Below are positions 50,427 through 59,118 of a stretch of DNA of 64,000 bases, piece after piece. The stretch's first letter is position 1. Each line of letters opens with the position of its first letter. This DNA is from CAIQJJ01 sp049325275 (GTDB lineage: Bacteria > Chloroflexota > Anaerolineae > Anaerolineales > UBA4823): contig JBMOLU010000006.1 of assembly GCA_049325275.1 (NCBI GenBank), positions 58,332 through 122,331 on the forward strand. The letters are read 5' to 3'. Position numbers and translations under genes: made by a program. The notes beneath the pieces were generated by a model. The model was not told where the DNA came from, did no database searches, and saw only the letters and a list, made by a program, of their open reading frames with translations.

Positions 50427-51707
50427 TTACGGAAGCCACTGCTTGGGGTCGACCTTCCCCAGATTGCTGTTGATCATCTCGAAGTGCAGGTGCGGACCGG
50501 TCGAATTGCCCGTCGTTCCCATGGTACCGAGCGCCGAACCTTGATAGATGCTTTGCCCGCATTCGAGATAGTACGTGTCCAGGTGGGCATAGAGGCTTTG
50601 CCAGCCGTTGCCGTGATCGAGAATGATCAGGTTACCGTAGCCGCGATCGTTCCAGCCGGCGTACACGGCGACGCCCGCATCGATGGCATAGATCGGGACG
50701 CCCAGACCGCCGCCGATGTCCACCCCAAGGTGATTGGTGGCCGGCGAGTAGTCATAACCGGTTACCATGTGCAGGTCCGTCGGCCAGACGAAGGTGCCGT
50801 TCCCGACGGCGCCGTCCATGATCGTGCCGCAGTATCCCGGCCCGTAGCTCTTGGCCACCGCAGGGTTCTTACGGGTCAGGTTGAGTGGGCCGCTCCAACT
50901 GACGAACGAACGCCTGCCACCTGGGACCATCAGCATCGTGCCGGCCTCGATATTCGGTGCACGGTAGTCGCCCACTGTTGCCGGATCGAGGTGATTTCCC
51001 GGCCAATTGACGATGTCTTCAGCCTTGACGCCGTAGAACTCGGCCACACCGTTTAGCCCTTCACCAGCGGACCACTTATGGTAGACCCCATCGGTGGGCA
51101 GGATACGTAGCACAATGCCGGGCTGCATACGGTGCGGGTCGTCCCACAGCGTGTCCTGGTTGCCCCAGAAGATGGTCTCGGGTTGCAGGTTATAGATTTC
51201 GGCGATGCCGAAGATCGTATCGCCTTGCTGAACGGTGTAGGTGATGATCTCGGTACGCGGGCGGGTAGGAATGATGGTGTGCATCTGGGCATTGCGCGGG
51301 ATGCCGGCGCCGAAAGAAAGGTTCAAATCCTGCAGGGGAGGCAGCGGTAGCTGGATGGTAACCATCTCCGCCAGGGGTGTTTCTGTGGGTGCAGAGGCGG
51401 CCAGGGCTTGTGCCGCTTCTCGATGCTGAAGGTTCAGGTAAAGGCTGCGCATGATCCAGATCGCCCCCAGCACGAGCGCAACAGAAAGCAGCTGCGTGCC
51501 GGTGCGGAAGGCCATTTCTCCCAGGCCGGCGCGCGAAAGGCCTTCCCATAAGGCCAACAGGCGGTTGTTTTGGGGCATCTCGACGAACGGATCGGCTGCG
51601 GGGTCTTGCTCGCTGCTTGCCGGCTTAGGCGATGCGTGCCGTGCTTCCTGCGGCGAACCTTCCCCCTTGATTTCAGGAAACTCATCAAAAACTTGATTAT
51701 TTGGCAT
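50427..51707 (-). CDS. LysM and M23 peptidase domain membrane protein
   Basis: A 426-residue cell-wall enzyme. A cytoplasmic acidic N-terminus is followed by one membrane segment (about 70-95), a LysM domain (TVQQGDTIFGIAEIYNLQ), a second LysM-like segment (SAGEGLNGVAEFYGVK) and a C-terminal M23 metallopeptidase domain. The zinc ligands appear as HLGVD and HLHF, with YAHLD between them, so the domain should be active on peptidoglycan cross-bridges. I chose the ATG at 51707 with GGAG eight bases upstream. Anchored outside the membrane, it may remodel the wall or activate another hydrolase. Confidence 0.88.
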   Translation of the reverse strand: MPNNQVFDEFPEIKGEGSPQEARHASPKPASSEQDPAADPFVEMPQNNRLLALWEGLSRAGLGEMAFRTGTQLLSVALVLGAIWIMRSLYLNLQHREAAQALAASAPTETPLAEMVTIQLPLPPLQDLNLSFGAGIPRNAQMHTIIPTRPRTEIITYTVQQGDTIFGIAEIYNLQPETIFWGNQDTLWDDPHRMQPGIVLRILPTDGVYHKWSAGEGLNGVAEFYGVKAEDIVNWPGNHLDPATVGDYRAPNIEAGTMLMVPGGRRSFVSWSGPLNLTRKNPAVAKSYGPGYCGTIMDGAVGNGTFVWPTDLHMVTGYDYSPATNHLGVDIGGGLGVPIYAIDAGVAVYAGWNDRGYGNLIILDHGNGWQSLYAHLDTYYLECGQSIYQGSALGTMGTTGNSTGPHLHFEMINSNLGKVDPKQWLP

Positions 51708-51913
51708 TTGGTAATCTCCATGAAGGGTTCGTGAAAAAATAAATTCCCGCCGGTCAACGGAAACCTGGGTGAACACGAGGGAAATTATTTATTTCTTACC
51801 CTGAAAACCTTTCACTTGCCATCATAACATCGGCGCAGGGCGAAGTCAAGTCGCGATGCGCCACTCTCAGCCAGGCTTAAGCTAGGACGCAGGCAAACTT
51901 CGGCCGGGAATCC

Positions 51914-51970
51914 GCAGGGGCGGACCTGCGTGTCCGCCCTCTGTGCGCGGACACGTGGCTTTGCCCCTAC
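51914..51970. repeat. Dispersed-type inverted repeat (GGGGCGGAC...GTCCGCCC)
   Basis: An inner perfect 8 bp stem GGGCGGAC/GTCCGCCC (around 51918-51938) plus a second CGGACACG segment. The ends are inverted (GCAGGGGC at the left, GCCCCTAC at the right, 7 of 8 matching). From memory, repeats of this GTAGGGGC/GTCCGCCC type are common between genes of Chloroflexota and some cyanobacteria. Only one copy is seen in this window. Confidence 0.55.
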
Positions 51971-52004
51971 ATAATCGAAAGATGTGGCGTTTGTCTGGCT
52001 GCGG

Positions 52005-52010
52005 TATAAT
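52005..52010 (+). promoter_or_regulatory. Candidate -10 box for the B12-binding gene
   Basis: TATAAT about 58 bp upstream of the ATG at 52068. No convincing -35. The leader ends with CAGGAG before the start. Confidence 0.4.
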
Positions 52011-52067
52011 TTTCACAGGGCTGTGTAGAAACGAACACATGCCATGAATCATATTTCAGGAGCTTGT

Positions 52068-52475
52068 ATGACCGAGCAAAAAATTCGTGTGTTGGTTGCC
52101 AAACCCGGTCTGGACGGTCACGACCGGGGTGCAAAAGTGGTGGCGCGCGCTTTGCGCGATGCCGGCATGGAAGTAATTTATACCGGCCTGCGCCAGACAC
52201 CTGAAATGGTGGCTGAGGCTGCATTGCAGGAAGATGTCGATGCAGTGGGCTTGTCGATCCTTTCTGGGGCGCACATGGCGTTGGTGCCACGTGTGCTTGA
52301 ACTCTTGCGGGCCAACGGCCAGGCAGCGGTGAAGGTCTTCGTCGGCGGAATCATTCCCGACGAGGACGTCCCCGAGTTGAAGTCGCTTGGGGTAAGCGGT
52401 GTCTATGGTCCGGGTACGTCCACGGACGACATCGCACGCGATATTCGCTCGGCGATTGCGGATCGGCCGTTTTGA
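52068..52475 (+). CDS. Cobalamin-binding subunit of an acyl-CoA mutase
   Basis: A 135-residue B12-binding domain, the length of stand-alone small subunits of methylmalonyl-CoA mutase-type enzymes. The cobalamin ligand motif is LDGHDRG (Asp-x-His-x-x-Gly), with GLSILSGAH and GGIIPDED further on, as in the family. The large catalytic subunit is not in this window. The MeaB chaperone gene follows within 20 bp, which supports the mutase assignment. Which acyl-CoA is used (methylmalonyl, isobutyryl, ethylmalonyl) cannot be told from the small subunit. Confidence 0.87.
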   Translation: MTEQKIRVLVAKPGLDGHDRGAKVVARALRDAGMEVIYTGLRQTPEMVAEAALQEDVDAVGLSILSGAHMALVPRVLELLRANGQAAVKVFVGGIIPDEDVPELKSLGVSGVYGPGTSTDDIARDIRSAIADRPF

Positions 52476-52492
52476 CAGTGGTTTGTGATCGG

Positions 52493-53506
52493 ATGACGCT
52501 GAGCGATTCCGTTCTGTCGGGGGACCGGCTTGCCCTTTCCCGCTTGCTGACGCAGGTGGAGAATGACACACCCGAGGGCCGGCAGGCTCTGGCAGGTTTG
52601 TTCCCCCATGCCGGCCGCGCCCATTTAATTGGCGTCACCGGCGCGCCGGGCACCGGGAAATCGTCGCTGGTCAGCCAACTGGCGCTTGCCTTCCGCCGGC
52701 CTGGCAACGGCCATAAGCCTTGCCGCGTGGCGGTGATTGCGGTCGATCCTTCCAGCCCCTTTACCGGCGGGGCCATTCTGGGCGACAGGGTGCGTATGCG
52801 GGAGCTTTCCGGCGACCCGGGTGTTTTTATCCGTTCGATGGCGGCGCGCGGTTCCCTGGGCGGCCTGTCGGTGGCGACGTCCGGCGTGGTGCAGGTCTTC
52901 GACGCCGCCGGCTATGACGTGATCTTGATCGAAACCGTCGGCGCGGGGCAGTCCGAAGTGGATATCGCCCGCCTGGCGCATACGACCATCGTCGTCGAAG
53001 CGCCCGGCCTGGGTGACGATATCCAGGCGATCAAGGCGGGCATCCTTGAAGTTGCCGACATCCTGGTGGTCAACAAAGCCGATCGACCGGGGGCCGACAA
53101 CACGGCCCGCAGCCTACGGAACATGCTCGAACTGGCGCACCCGGTCGCGCACACGTTTCACCATCGTTGGGAAAGCGCATCCGAAGCTCAGCCAGATGCG
53201 GGCGCGCAGCCCTTCTGGCTGCCTCCGGTGCAGTTGACGGCTGCCACGCAGGGGACGGGCATTCGTGAACTGGTCGAGGCGATCGGCACGCACCGTGAGC
53301 ACCTCGAACGCTCCGGCGAGTGGCGCCGCCGTGAGCGCCAGCGCCTGGAAAGCGAACTGGAAGGTTTACTTCACGAGACGCTCGTCGCACGCTGGCGGGC
53401 CGGTGTTTCGGACGAGCGCTACCATGCTTGTCTCGAGGCTCTGCTGGCGCGGCGTACATCGCCTTACGAGGCGGTCGAAATGCTGTTGAAAGATGAAATC
53501 AACTGA
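52493..53506 (+). CDS. meaB: MeaB/ArgK-type GTPase chaperone for B12-dependent mutase
   Basis: A 337-residue P-loop GTPase of the MeaB family. Walker A is GAPGTGKSS, followed by VDPSSPFTGGAILGDRVRM and ETVGAGQSE, both strongly conserved in this family, and the base-specificity motif NKAD. It loads and protects adenosylcobalamin on acyl-CoA mutases, fitting the adjacent B12-binding subunit. I chose the ATG at 52493; an in-frame TTG at 52472 overlaps the previous stop and a GTG at 52478 is also possible. Confidence 0.9.
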   Translation: MTLSDSVLSGDRLALSRLLTQVENDTPEGRQALAGLFPHAGRAHLIGVTGAPGTGKSSLVSQLALAFRRPGNGHKPCRVAVIAVDPSSPFTGGAILGDRVRMRELSGDPGVFIRSMAARGSLGGLSVATSGVVQVFDAAGYDVILIETVGAGQSEVDIARLAHTTIVVEAPGLGDDIQAIKAGILEVADILVVNKADRPGADNTARSLRNMLELAHPVAHTFHHRWESASEAQPDAGAQPFWLPPVQLTAATQGTGIRELVEAIGTHREHLERSGEWRRRERQRLESELEGLLHETLVARWRAGVSDERYHACLEALLARRTSPYEAVEMLLKDEIN

Positions 53507-53521
53507 CCCTGCGATCCCGTT

Positions 53522-54337
53522 ATGCCTGAATTGCCTGAAGTCGAAACCATTGCCCGTAACCTGCGGCCGGTGATCGCCGGGCAGGAGATCACTGCGGCAC
53601 AGTTGCTGTGGGCGCGTACGCTCGTCGAACCGGGTGTAGAAGCGTTCTTTTTGCGCGTAGCCAATAGGGTCGTGCGTGAAATCGGGCGGCGTGGGAAATA
53701 TTTACTCTTTCATCTTGGGGAAGATACGCTTATCATTCATTTACGCATGAGCGGTGATTTGATCGTGCGCCCGGCGGGGGCGCCTCCCGCCAGGCATGAT
53801 CGGTTGATCCTGACATTTGGCAAGCGTTGCCCTGCGGTGAGCCTGGCTTTCAACGATGCACGCAAGTTTGGGCGCGCCTGGCTGGTTTCAGATCCAAAGA
53901 CGGTCTTGGGAGGTCTGGGGCCTGAGCCTTTGTCCGATACCTTCACGGCGGGCGAGTTTCACCGGCGCCTCCAGGCCCACCGGCGGCAGATCAAGCCGCT
54001 TTTGCTCGACCAGTCCTTCCTGGCGGGGATCGGCAATATCTATGCCGATGAGAGCCTGCATGCAGCCGGTATTCACCCGCTGACCGCTTCACAGGCCATC
54101 ACACCGGCGCAGGCCGAGAAGCTCTGGCAAAGCCTGCGCGCTACCTTGAATGAAGGCATCCGCCGCAACGGTGCCAGCATCGATTGGGTATACCGCGGCG
54201 GCGATTTTCAGAACTATTTTCGGGTTTACCGGCGTACCGGCCAGCCGTGCCGCGCTTGTGGAACGAGCGTGGTCCGCATTGTCGTCGGGCAGCGCGGGAC
54301 GCATTTTTGCCCGCAGTGCCAGCCCAAAAGTGCGTAA
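53522..54337 (+). CDS. mutM: Formamidopyrimidine-DNA glycosylase
   Basis: A 271-residue base-excision repair enzyme. It begins MPELPEVETIARNL with the catalytic Pro2 and Glu3 (after removal of Met1), has Lys59 in RRGKYLLF, the helix-two-turn-helix with QSFLAGIGNIYADE, and a C-terminal zinc finger (Cys243, Cys246, Cys263, Cys266). It should remove 8-oxoguanine and formamidopyrimidines. All active residues are present. It follows meaB after 15 bp; the functional link is not obvious. Confidence 0.96.
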   Translation: MPELPEVETIARNLRPVIAGQEITAAQLLWARTLVEPGVEAFFLRVANRVVREIGRRGKYLLFHLGEDTLIIHLRMSGDLIVRPAGAPPARHDRLILTFGKRCPAVSLAFNDARKFGRAWLVSDPKTVLGGLGPEPLSDTFTAGEFHRRLQAHRRQIKPLLLDQSFLAGIGNIYADESLHAAGIHPLTASQAITPAQAEKLWQSLRATLNEGIRRNGASIDWVYRGGDFQNYFRVYRRTGQPCRACGTSVVRIVVGQRGTHFCPQCQPKSA

Positions 54338-54420
54338 CCCTGCGCCGGGCGGCCTGCCGGCAACGCAGAGCAGCGGCCTATCCGTGTGGCTGCTGAGACC
54401 TTTCCCTTACGGAGGCAACG

Positions 54421-55200
54421 ATGGAATCGAATCCTGTAACTTTAATGGTTGTCCTGTTCGTTGGCTTGGCGATTGGTTATTTTTCTGCTTTTTTGTTACG
54501 CGCGCTTGCCAATGATGACCCGGCGGCGCGCAAGGGGAACGTGTTATTGAGCCGCAATAAAGAAAATTACCTGATCGTTGAAATGGAAGGCAAAGCGATC
54601 CCATCGGTCAAGGACCTGGATGACGAGCAGTATGTACGGCTAAAGAATATGGCCTCGGACCTGAACAAATGGCTGGGCCAGCCGGTTTCGGCAGCAGGGC
54701 CGTCTCAGGCGGTCAATGCGCCCGTGGCGGTGCCGTCCTTTTCCCTGCCGTCGCCGATTCTGTTTACCGCTTCTGGCGCCGGGCAGCCCCCCGCAAGCCC
54801 CGCCGCGCCAGCAAAGGCGTCCACCCCCGTTTCTACGCCCCTTCCCACCCCTGCGCTGCTTTCTCCGGCCGCTCCGCCGGATGCGGGAGCGGCCGAAAAG
54901 CCGCTCAAGTTCAGCATGAACCCGATGGATATGATCCAGACGGTGACAGACCGGGGCGGCAAACCAAAAGCCGCCGCCGCAATCAGCATCATCGCACAGG
55001 TAGACGCGATTTTGCAGGCCCGCATCCTGGGCACGCCGTTCGAAAAAAGCGGCATTCGCCTGATCGAAAAACCCGATCACACGATGGAAATTGAGGTCGG
55101 CTTGAACAAATATGACGGGATCGATGCCGTTCCTTCGGCCGATATCCGCAGTTTGATCCGTTCCTGTGTCAACGAGTGGACGTCCCTCTCGAACAAGTAA
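54421..55200 (+). CDS. Hypothetical one-TM protein with Pro-rich linker
   Basis: A 259-residue protein I do not recognise. It has a single membrane segment near the N-terminus (about 7-28, VTLMVVLFVGLAIGYFSAF), then a small domain (35-85, NYLIVEMEGKAIPSVKDL), an Ala/Pro/Ser-rich spacer (about 88-155), and a conserved-looking C-terminal domain (160-259, with IIAQVDAILQARI and NKYDGIDAVPSADIRSLI). The N-terminus-in, short-anchor pattern suggests a cytoplasmic protein tethered to the membrane. GGAGG precedes the ATG. It lies between mutM and the S9 peptidase (15 bp gap to the next stop/start), perhaps in one operon. Confidence 0.65.
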   Translation: MESNPVTLMVVLFVGLAIGYFSAFLLRALANDDPAARKGNVLLSRNKENYLIVEMEGKAIPSVKDLDDEQYVRLKNMASDLNKWLGQPVSAAGPSQAVNAPVAVPSFSLPSPILFTASGAGQPPASPAAPAKASTPVSTPLPTPALLSPAAPPDAGAAEKPLKFSMNPMDMIQTVTDRGGKPKAAAAISIIAQVDAILQARILGTPFEKSGIRLIEKPDHTMEIEVGLNKYDGIDAVPSADIRSLIRSCVNEWTSLSNK

Positions 55201-55218
55201 CTTTCTGAGGAGATTTTG

Positions 55219-57174
55219 ATGCCCCATCCCAAAACTGCCCCCTATGGCTCCTGGCTTTCACCGATCAAAGCCGACCTGCTGGCCTCCGCCGGCCTGCGCC
55301 TGGACCTGCCCGGGTATGCAGATAAGACCTGCTACTGGCTGGAAGGCCGGCCGCTCGAGAAGGGACGCGTGGCGATTGTGATGCGCAAACCCGATGGCGC
55401 AGTCACCGATGTTCTGCCGGATACGTTCAACGCACGCACCACCGTTCACGAGTACGGTGGCGGCGCTTACTTCGTGCACGGTTCGACCGTTTACTTTTCC
55501 AATTTTGCCGATCAGCGCCTCTACCGGGTCACGCCAGGAGAAGAGCCGGCTGCCATCACCCCGGAACCTGAAACGCCCTGGGGCCTGCGCTACGCCGACG
55601 GCCGCCTCAGCCCGGATGGCAAGTGGATCGTTTGCGTGCGCCAGCGCCATCACGATGCGTTGAACGCCGACAACGAACTGGTCGTCTTCCCGGCGGATGG
55701 TTCCGGGGATGTGCAGATTATCGCCCAGGGGTACGATTTTTACGCTGCCCCGCGTTTCAACCTCGACGGCAGACAGTTGGCCTGGCTTAGTTGGAAGCAC
55801 CCCAACATGCCCTGGGATGGCACCGAGCTTTGGACGGCCGACTTTGACGCCCGGACGGGTACCCTGGCCACGCCCCGGCGCGTGGCCGGCAGTCCGGCGG
55901 AGTCGGTTGCCGAGCCACTGTGGGGGCCGGACGGCCGGCTCTATTTCATCTCCGACCGCAGCGGTTGGTGGAATCTGTACCGTTTCGATGGCCGTGTGCA
56001 GGCGCTTTTCCCGATGGAAGCCGAATTCTGCGGGCCACAGTGGGTCTTTGGCCTCTCTCACTACGCTTTCTTGCCGCAGGGTGCGGGCGGTTTTTCGATC
56101 GCCTGCCTGTACAGCCAGAACGGGATCGATCGCCTGGGGGTGCTTGCGCCCGAAGATGGCCGGTTACAGACACTCGCCCTCGACTACACTTCGCTCGGCG
56201 CGTTGGTCGCCGGGGACGGAATCTTGTATCTGATCGGCGCCGGCCCGACCGCAAGCCCGGCTTTGTTGGCGGTAGACCCGGGGAGCGGCGCGGCGACGGT
56301 CATCCGCAAAAGCGCTTCGCTGGAAATCGAACCCGGCTACGTTTCGTTGCCGCAGGCCATCGAGTTCCCCACCGAAAATGGCCTGACGGCGCATGCCCTG
56401 TTTTACCCGCCTGCCAACTGCGATTTTGCCGCCCCGGACGGCGAGAAACCGCCCCTGCTGGTGATCAGCCACGGTGGCCCGACGGCTGCCACGGCTGCCG
56501 TGCTTTCGCTCAGCATCCAATACTGGACCAGCCGCGGTTTTGGCGTGGTGGATGTCAACTACGGTGGTTCCACCGGGTACGGGCGCGCTTACCGGGAGCG
56601 TCTCAACGGCAACTGGGGCGTGGTGGACGTGCAGGATTGTATCAACGCCGCCAGGTACCTGGTTGCCCAGGGACTGGCGGATGCGAAGCGGGTGGCCGTG
56701 CGCGGTGGTTCGGCGGGCGGTTACACCACGCTCGTTGGCCTGACAATGTACGATTTCTTCGCCGCCGGGGCCAGTTACTATGGCATTGCCGACCTGGAGC
56801 CGTTTGCCAAAGACACGCACAAGTTCGAAAGCCGCTATCTCGATCGCCTGATCGGGCCTTATCCCGAAGCGCTGGAACTGTACCGCCAACGCTCGCCGAT
56901 TCATTATGTCGAGCAGATCGCTTGCCCGATGATCCTGTTCCAGGGCCTGGAAGACAAGGTTGTCCCGCCCTCGCAGGCCGAGATCATGGTGCGGGCGTTG
57001 CAGGCAAAGGGCTTGCCTTACGCTTACGTCCCGTTTGCGGGTGAGCAGCACGGCTTCCGCAAGGCCGAAAGCATTCAGCGGGCTGCTGAAGCAGAATTGT
57101 ATTTCTACTCGAAGGTATTTGGCTTCGAGTTGGCCGAAGCGGTGACGCCGCTGGAAATCGTTAACCTGGCATAA
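55219..57174 (+). CDS. S9 family serine peptidase (prolyl oligopeptidase/acylaminoacyl-peptidase type)
   Basis: A 651-residue cytoplasmic peptidase with no signal peptide. The N-terminal beta-propeller (about 30-380) is followed by an alpha/beta-hydrolase domain. The catalytic triad can be placed at Ser498 (RGGSAGGYT), Asp579 (QGLEDKVVPP) and His611 (GEQHGF). It should cleave short peptides, possibly acylated ones as in the S9C group. I chose the ATG at 55219, preceded by GAGGAGA; a TTG one codon upstream is possible. Confidence 0.92.
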   Translation: MPHPKTAPYGSWLSPIKADLLASAGLRLDLPGYADKTCYWLEGRPLEKGRVAIVMRKPDGAVTDVLPDTFNARTTVHEYGGGAYFVHGSTVYFSNFADQRLYRVTPGEEPAAITPEPETPWGLRYADGRLSPDGKWIVCVRQRHHDALNADNELVVFPADGSGDVQIIAQGYDFYAAPRFNLDGRQLAWLSWKHPNMPWDGTELWTADFDARTGTLATPRRVAGSPAESVAEPLWGPDGRLYFISDRSGWWNLYRFDGRVQALFPMEAEFCGPQWVFGLSHYAFLPQGAGGFSIACLYSQNGIDRLGVLAPEDGRLQTLALDYTSLGALVAGDGILYLIGAGPTASPALLAVDPGSGAATVIRKSASLEIEPGYVSLPQAIEFPTENGLTAHALFYPPANCDFAAPDGEKPPLLVISHGGPTAATAAVLSLSIQYWTSRGFGVVDVNYGGSTGYGRAYRERLNGNWGVVDVQDCINAARYLVAQGLADAKRVAVRGGSAGGYTTLVGLTMYDFFAAGASYYGIADLEPFAKDTHKFESRYLDRLIGPYPEALELYRQRSPIHYVEQIACPMILFQGLEDKVVPPSQAEIMVRALQAKGLPYAYVPFAGEQHGFRKAESIQRAAEAELYFYSKVFGFELAEAVTPLEIVNLA

Positions 57175-57189
57175 CGAAAGGAGCACAAC

Positions 57190-58302
57190 ATGCCGTCCCC
57201 CATCAAACGAATTGCCATTTCCACCGGCGGCGGCGACGCCCCCGGCCTGAACGCCGTCATCCAGGCGGCGACCCTGGCGGCGCTCAATCGCGGGTGGGAA
57301 GTATACGGCATCCGTGACGGCTTCAACGGCCTGATGATGCCGGAACAGTACATCGAAGGCGGCCTGATTCGCCTGACGGCAGAGCGGGTGCAGAAGATCA
57401 CGGCCTTGGGCGGTACGATTTTGGGCACCACCAATCGCGGCAACCCCCTGCATTACCCGGTCAAAGATTTCGACGGCAACATCAAAGAAATCGACCGTTC
57501 CGATGAGCTGATCGGCGCCTTTCAGTTGCATCAGATCGATGCGCTGATCTCCATCGGCGGCGACGGTTCGATGACGATTGCCAACGCCCTGGCCCAAAAA
57601 GGCTTGTGGGTGGTGGGCGTGCCCAAAACGATCGACAACGATCTCGACCAGACCGTGGTTACCTTTGGGTTCGACACGGCCGTTTCTTTCTCGACGGAGT
57701 GCCTCGACCGTTTGCACAGCACGGCCGCCTCGCACCAGCGTGTGCTCGTCGTCGAGGTCATGGGGCGCTACGCCGGTTGGATTGCGCTGGAAAGCGGCAT
57801 TTCTGGTTCTGCCGATGCGATCCTCATCCCCGAGATTGCTTACGATTTGGACGTTGTGGCCAGGCACATTGAAAAAGACTGGCACCGTGGCGGCGATCAC
57901 TACGCCATCGTCATCGTGGCAGAAGGGGCCAAACCCAAGGATGGCGCCGTTTCGGTGCTGAGCAAGGAAGTGGGACGCGCCGAGCGCCTGGGAGGCATCG
58001 GCCACAAGGTAGCCGCCGAATTGCAAGAACTGACCGGCCTCGAAACCCGCGTGGTCGTGCTCGGCCACCTGCTGCGCGGTGGTTCGCCCACCTCATTCGA
58101 CCGCCTGGTCGCCTTGCGTTTTGGCGCTGCCGCCGTGCGCGCCCTCGAGGAAGGCCAGCGCGGCGTGATGGTGGCGCTCGCCCCGCCGGTGGTCCAGTAC
58201 GTGCCGCTCGAGGCCGCCACCTGCCGTATGAAAACCGTCCCGCTCGATTCGGATGTCTTGTTGACGGCGCGGGATTTAGGCATTTGTTTTGGTGACGAAT
58301 AG
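57190..58302 (+). CDS. pfkA: 6-phosphofructokinase
   Basis: A 370-residue phosphofructokinase. It has STGGGDAPGLN (11-21), GGDGSM (123-128), PKTIDNDLD (145-153) and MGRYAGWIAL. The Gly in GGDGS is the residue associated with ATP use, whereas pyrophosphate-dependent enzymes have Asp there. The Lys in PKTIDND, instead of the Gly of the E. coli enzyme, occurs in the mixed/long group. I therefore expect ATP dependence, with pyrophosphate use not excluded. The strong ribosome site AAAGGAG precedes the ATG. The MerR gene starts 3 bp after its stop. Confidence 0.92.
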   Translation: MPSPIKRIAISTGGGDAPGLNAVIQAATLAALNRGWEVYGIRDGFNGLMMPEQYIEGGLIRLTAERVQKITALGGTILGTTNRGNPLHYPVKDFDGNIKEIDRSDELIGAFQLHQIDALISIGGDGSMTIANALAQKGLWVVGVPKTIDNDLDQTVVTFGFDTAVSFSTECLDRLHSTAASHQRVLVVEVMGRYAGWIALESGISGSADAILIPEIAYDLDVVARHIEKDWHRGGDHYAIVIVAEGAKPKDGAVSVLSKEVGRAERLGGIGHKVAAELQELTGLETRVVVLGHLLRGGSPTSFDRLVALRFGAAAVRALEEGQRGVMVALAPPVVQYVPLEAATCRMKTVPLDSDVLLTARDLGICFGDE

Positions 58303-58305
58303 CGG

Positions 58306-59049
58306 ATGCCTGCCTCACATCGCCTGACCATCGGCCAACTGGCGCAGCGCCTGGGTATTCGTACCTCGGCGCTGCGTTATTACGAACAGGAAGGCCTGCT
58401 GGCCCCCAGCGGGCGCAGCGAGGCCGGCTACCGTTTCTATGCGCCCGAGGCCGAGGACGTGGTGCGCTTCATCCAGCGGGCGCAGCAGTTGGGCTTCTCG
58501 CTCAGCGATATCCGTACGCTCTTGCAGGCCAGGCCCGGCGATGACGTGCTGCTGAAAGTCGCCCAGGATCGTTTCCTGGCGCTGGAGCGCCAGATCACCG
58601 GCCTGTTGATCCTGCGGCGCGAGCTGGAGCTTTTTCTGGCGGATTTCAACCACCTGCACCTGGCGAATGTACCGGCGCTGGCGGCTACCTTCGAGCAGCT
58701 TGGCGAGCGCCTGGCGCCGGCCGCTGCCGCCCAACCCGCCGCCGACGCCACCCTCGATTGGCTGCTGCGGCACACCGGTTGCAACCTGACGGTGTACGAC
58801 ACGCACACGCTGCTCGACGCCCTGCGCGGCCGGCACCTTCACATCTGGCAGGACGAGGGAGAAACGCGCATCCTGCTCGTCGGGCACGATGCGGCCGTCG
58901 AAGCTGCCCTGGGAGAACTGGCGCGTATCGAGGCCGCCTGCCACGCCCACCGCACGCCGCGCCTGGCGGTCACAGAAGACGGTTACCTGTTTACTGCGCA
59001 GGGGGAAAACGCCTTTTTGTTTGCGCGCCTGTTTTTGGCCCTGGGATAA
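58306..59049 (+). CDS. MerR family transcriptional regulator
   Basis: A 247-residue MerR regulator. The N-terminal winged helix (1-75) reads LTIGQLAQRLGIRTSALRYYEQEG and is followed by the long dimerisation helix (about 75-120). Unlike ZntR, CadR or CueR there are no cysteines at the usual metal-binding positions at the dimer helix. Instead it has an extra C-terminal domain (about 140-247) containing two cysteines and several histidines (HTGCNL, GRHLHIW, ACHAH). It most likely controls the metal ATPase gene downstream, whose promoter has a perfect MerR-type dyad. It may be expressed with pfkA, which ends 3 bp upstream. Confidence 0.85.
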   Translation: MPASHRLTIGQLAQRLGIRTSALRYYEQEGLLAPSGRSEAGYRFYAPEAEDVVRFIQRAQQLGFSLSDIRTLLQARPGDDVLLKVAQDRFLALERQITGLLILRRELELFLADFNHLHLANVPALAATFEQLGERLAPAAAAQPAADATLDWLLRHTGCNLTVYDTHTLLDALRGRHLHIWQDEGETRILLVGHDAAVEAALGELARIEAACHAHRTPRLAVTEDGYLFTAQGENAFLFARLFLALG

Positions 59050-59080
59050 GATGCCGTGTGGCGACAATCCTGTTTCCCTC

Positions 59081-59112
59081 TTGACCTTCAACCCGGCTTG
59101 AAGGTGTAAGAT
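59081..59112 (+). promoter_or_regulatory. MerR-type promoter and operator of the metal ATPase
   Basis: The -35 TTGACC (59081-59086) and -10 TAAGAT (59107-59112) are 20 bp apart, the long spacing typical of MerR-regulated promoters. The spacer contains a perfect dyad, ACCTTCAA (59084-59091) and TTGAAGGT (59098-59105), with a six-base centre. The -10 ends six bases before the ATG at 59119, so the transcript may be leaderless. Confidence 0.85.
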
Positions 59113-59118
59113 GGCGCT

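Larger units (their letters stand above)
51708..52067. other. Divergent intergenic region
   Basis: A 360 bp gap between the peptidase and the B12-binding gene. It holds an inverted-repeat element (51914-51970) and a TATAAT box (52005). I see no open frame with a ribosome site and no RNA gene; in particular no B12 riboswitch fold could be recognised by eye. Confidence 0.5.

Noticed and set aside
51708..52067. Possible cobalamin riboswitch upstream of the B12-binding gene
   Set aside because: I could not identify the B12 box or the expected helices; the visible hairpin belongs to a dispersed-type repeat.
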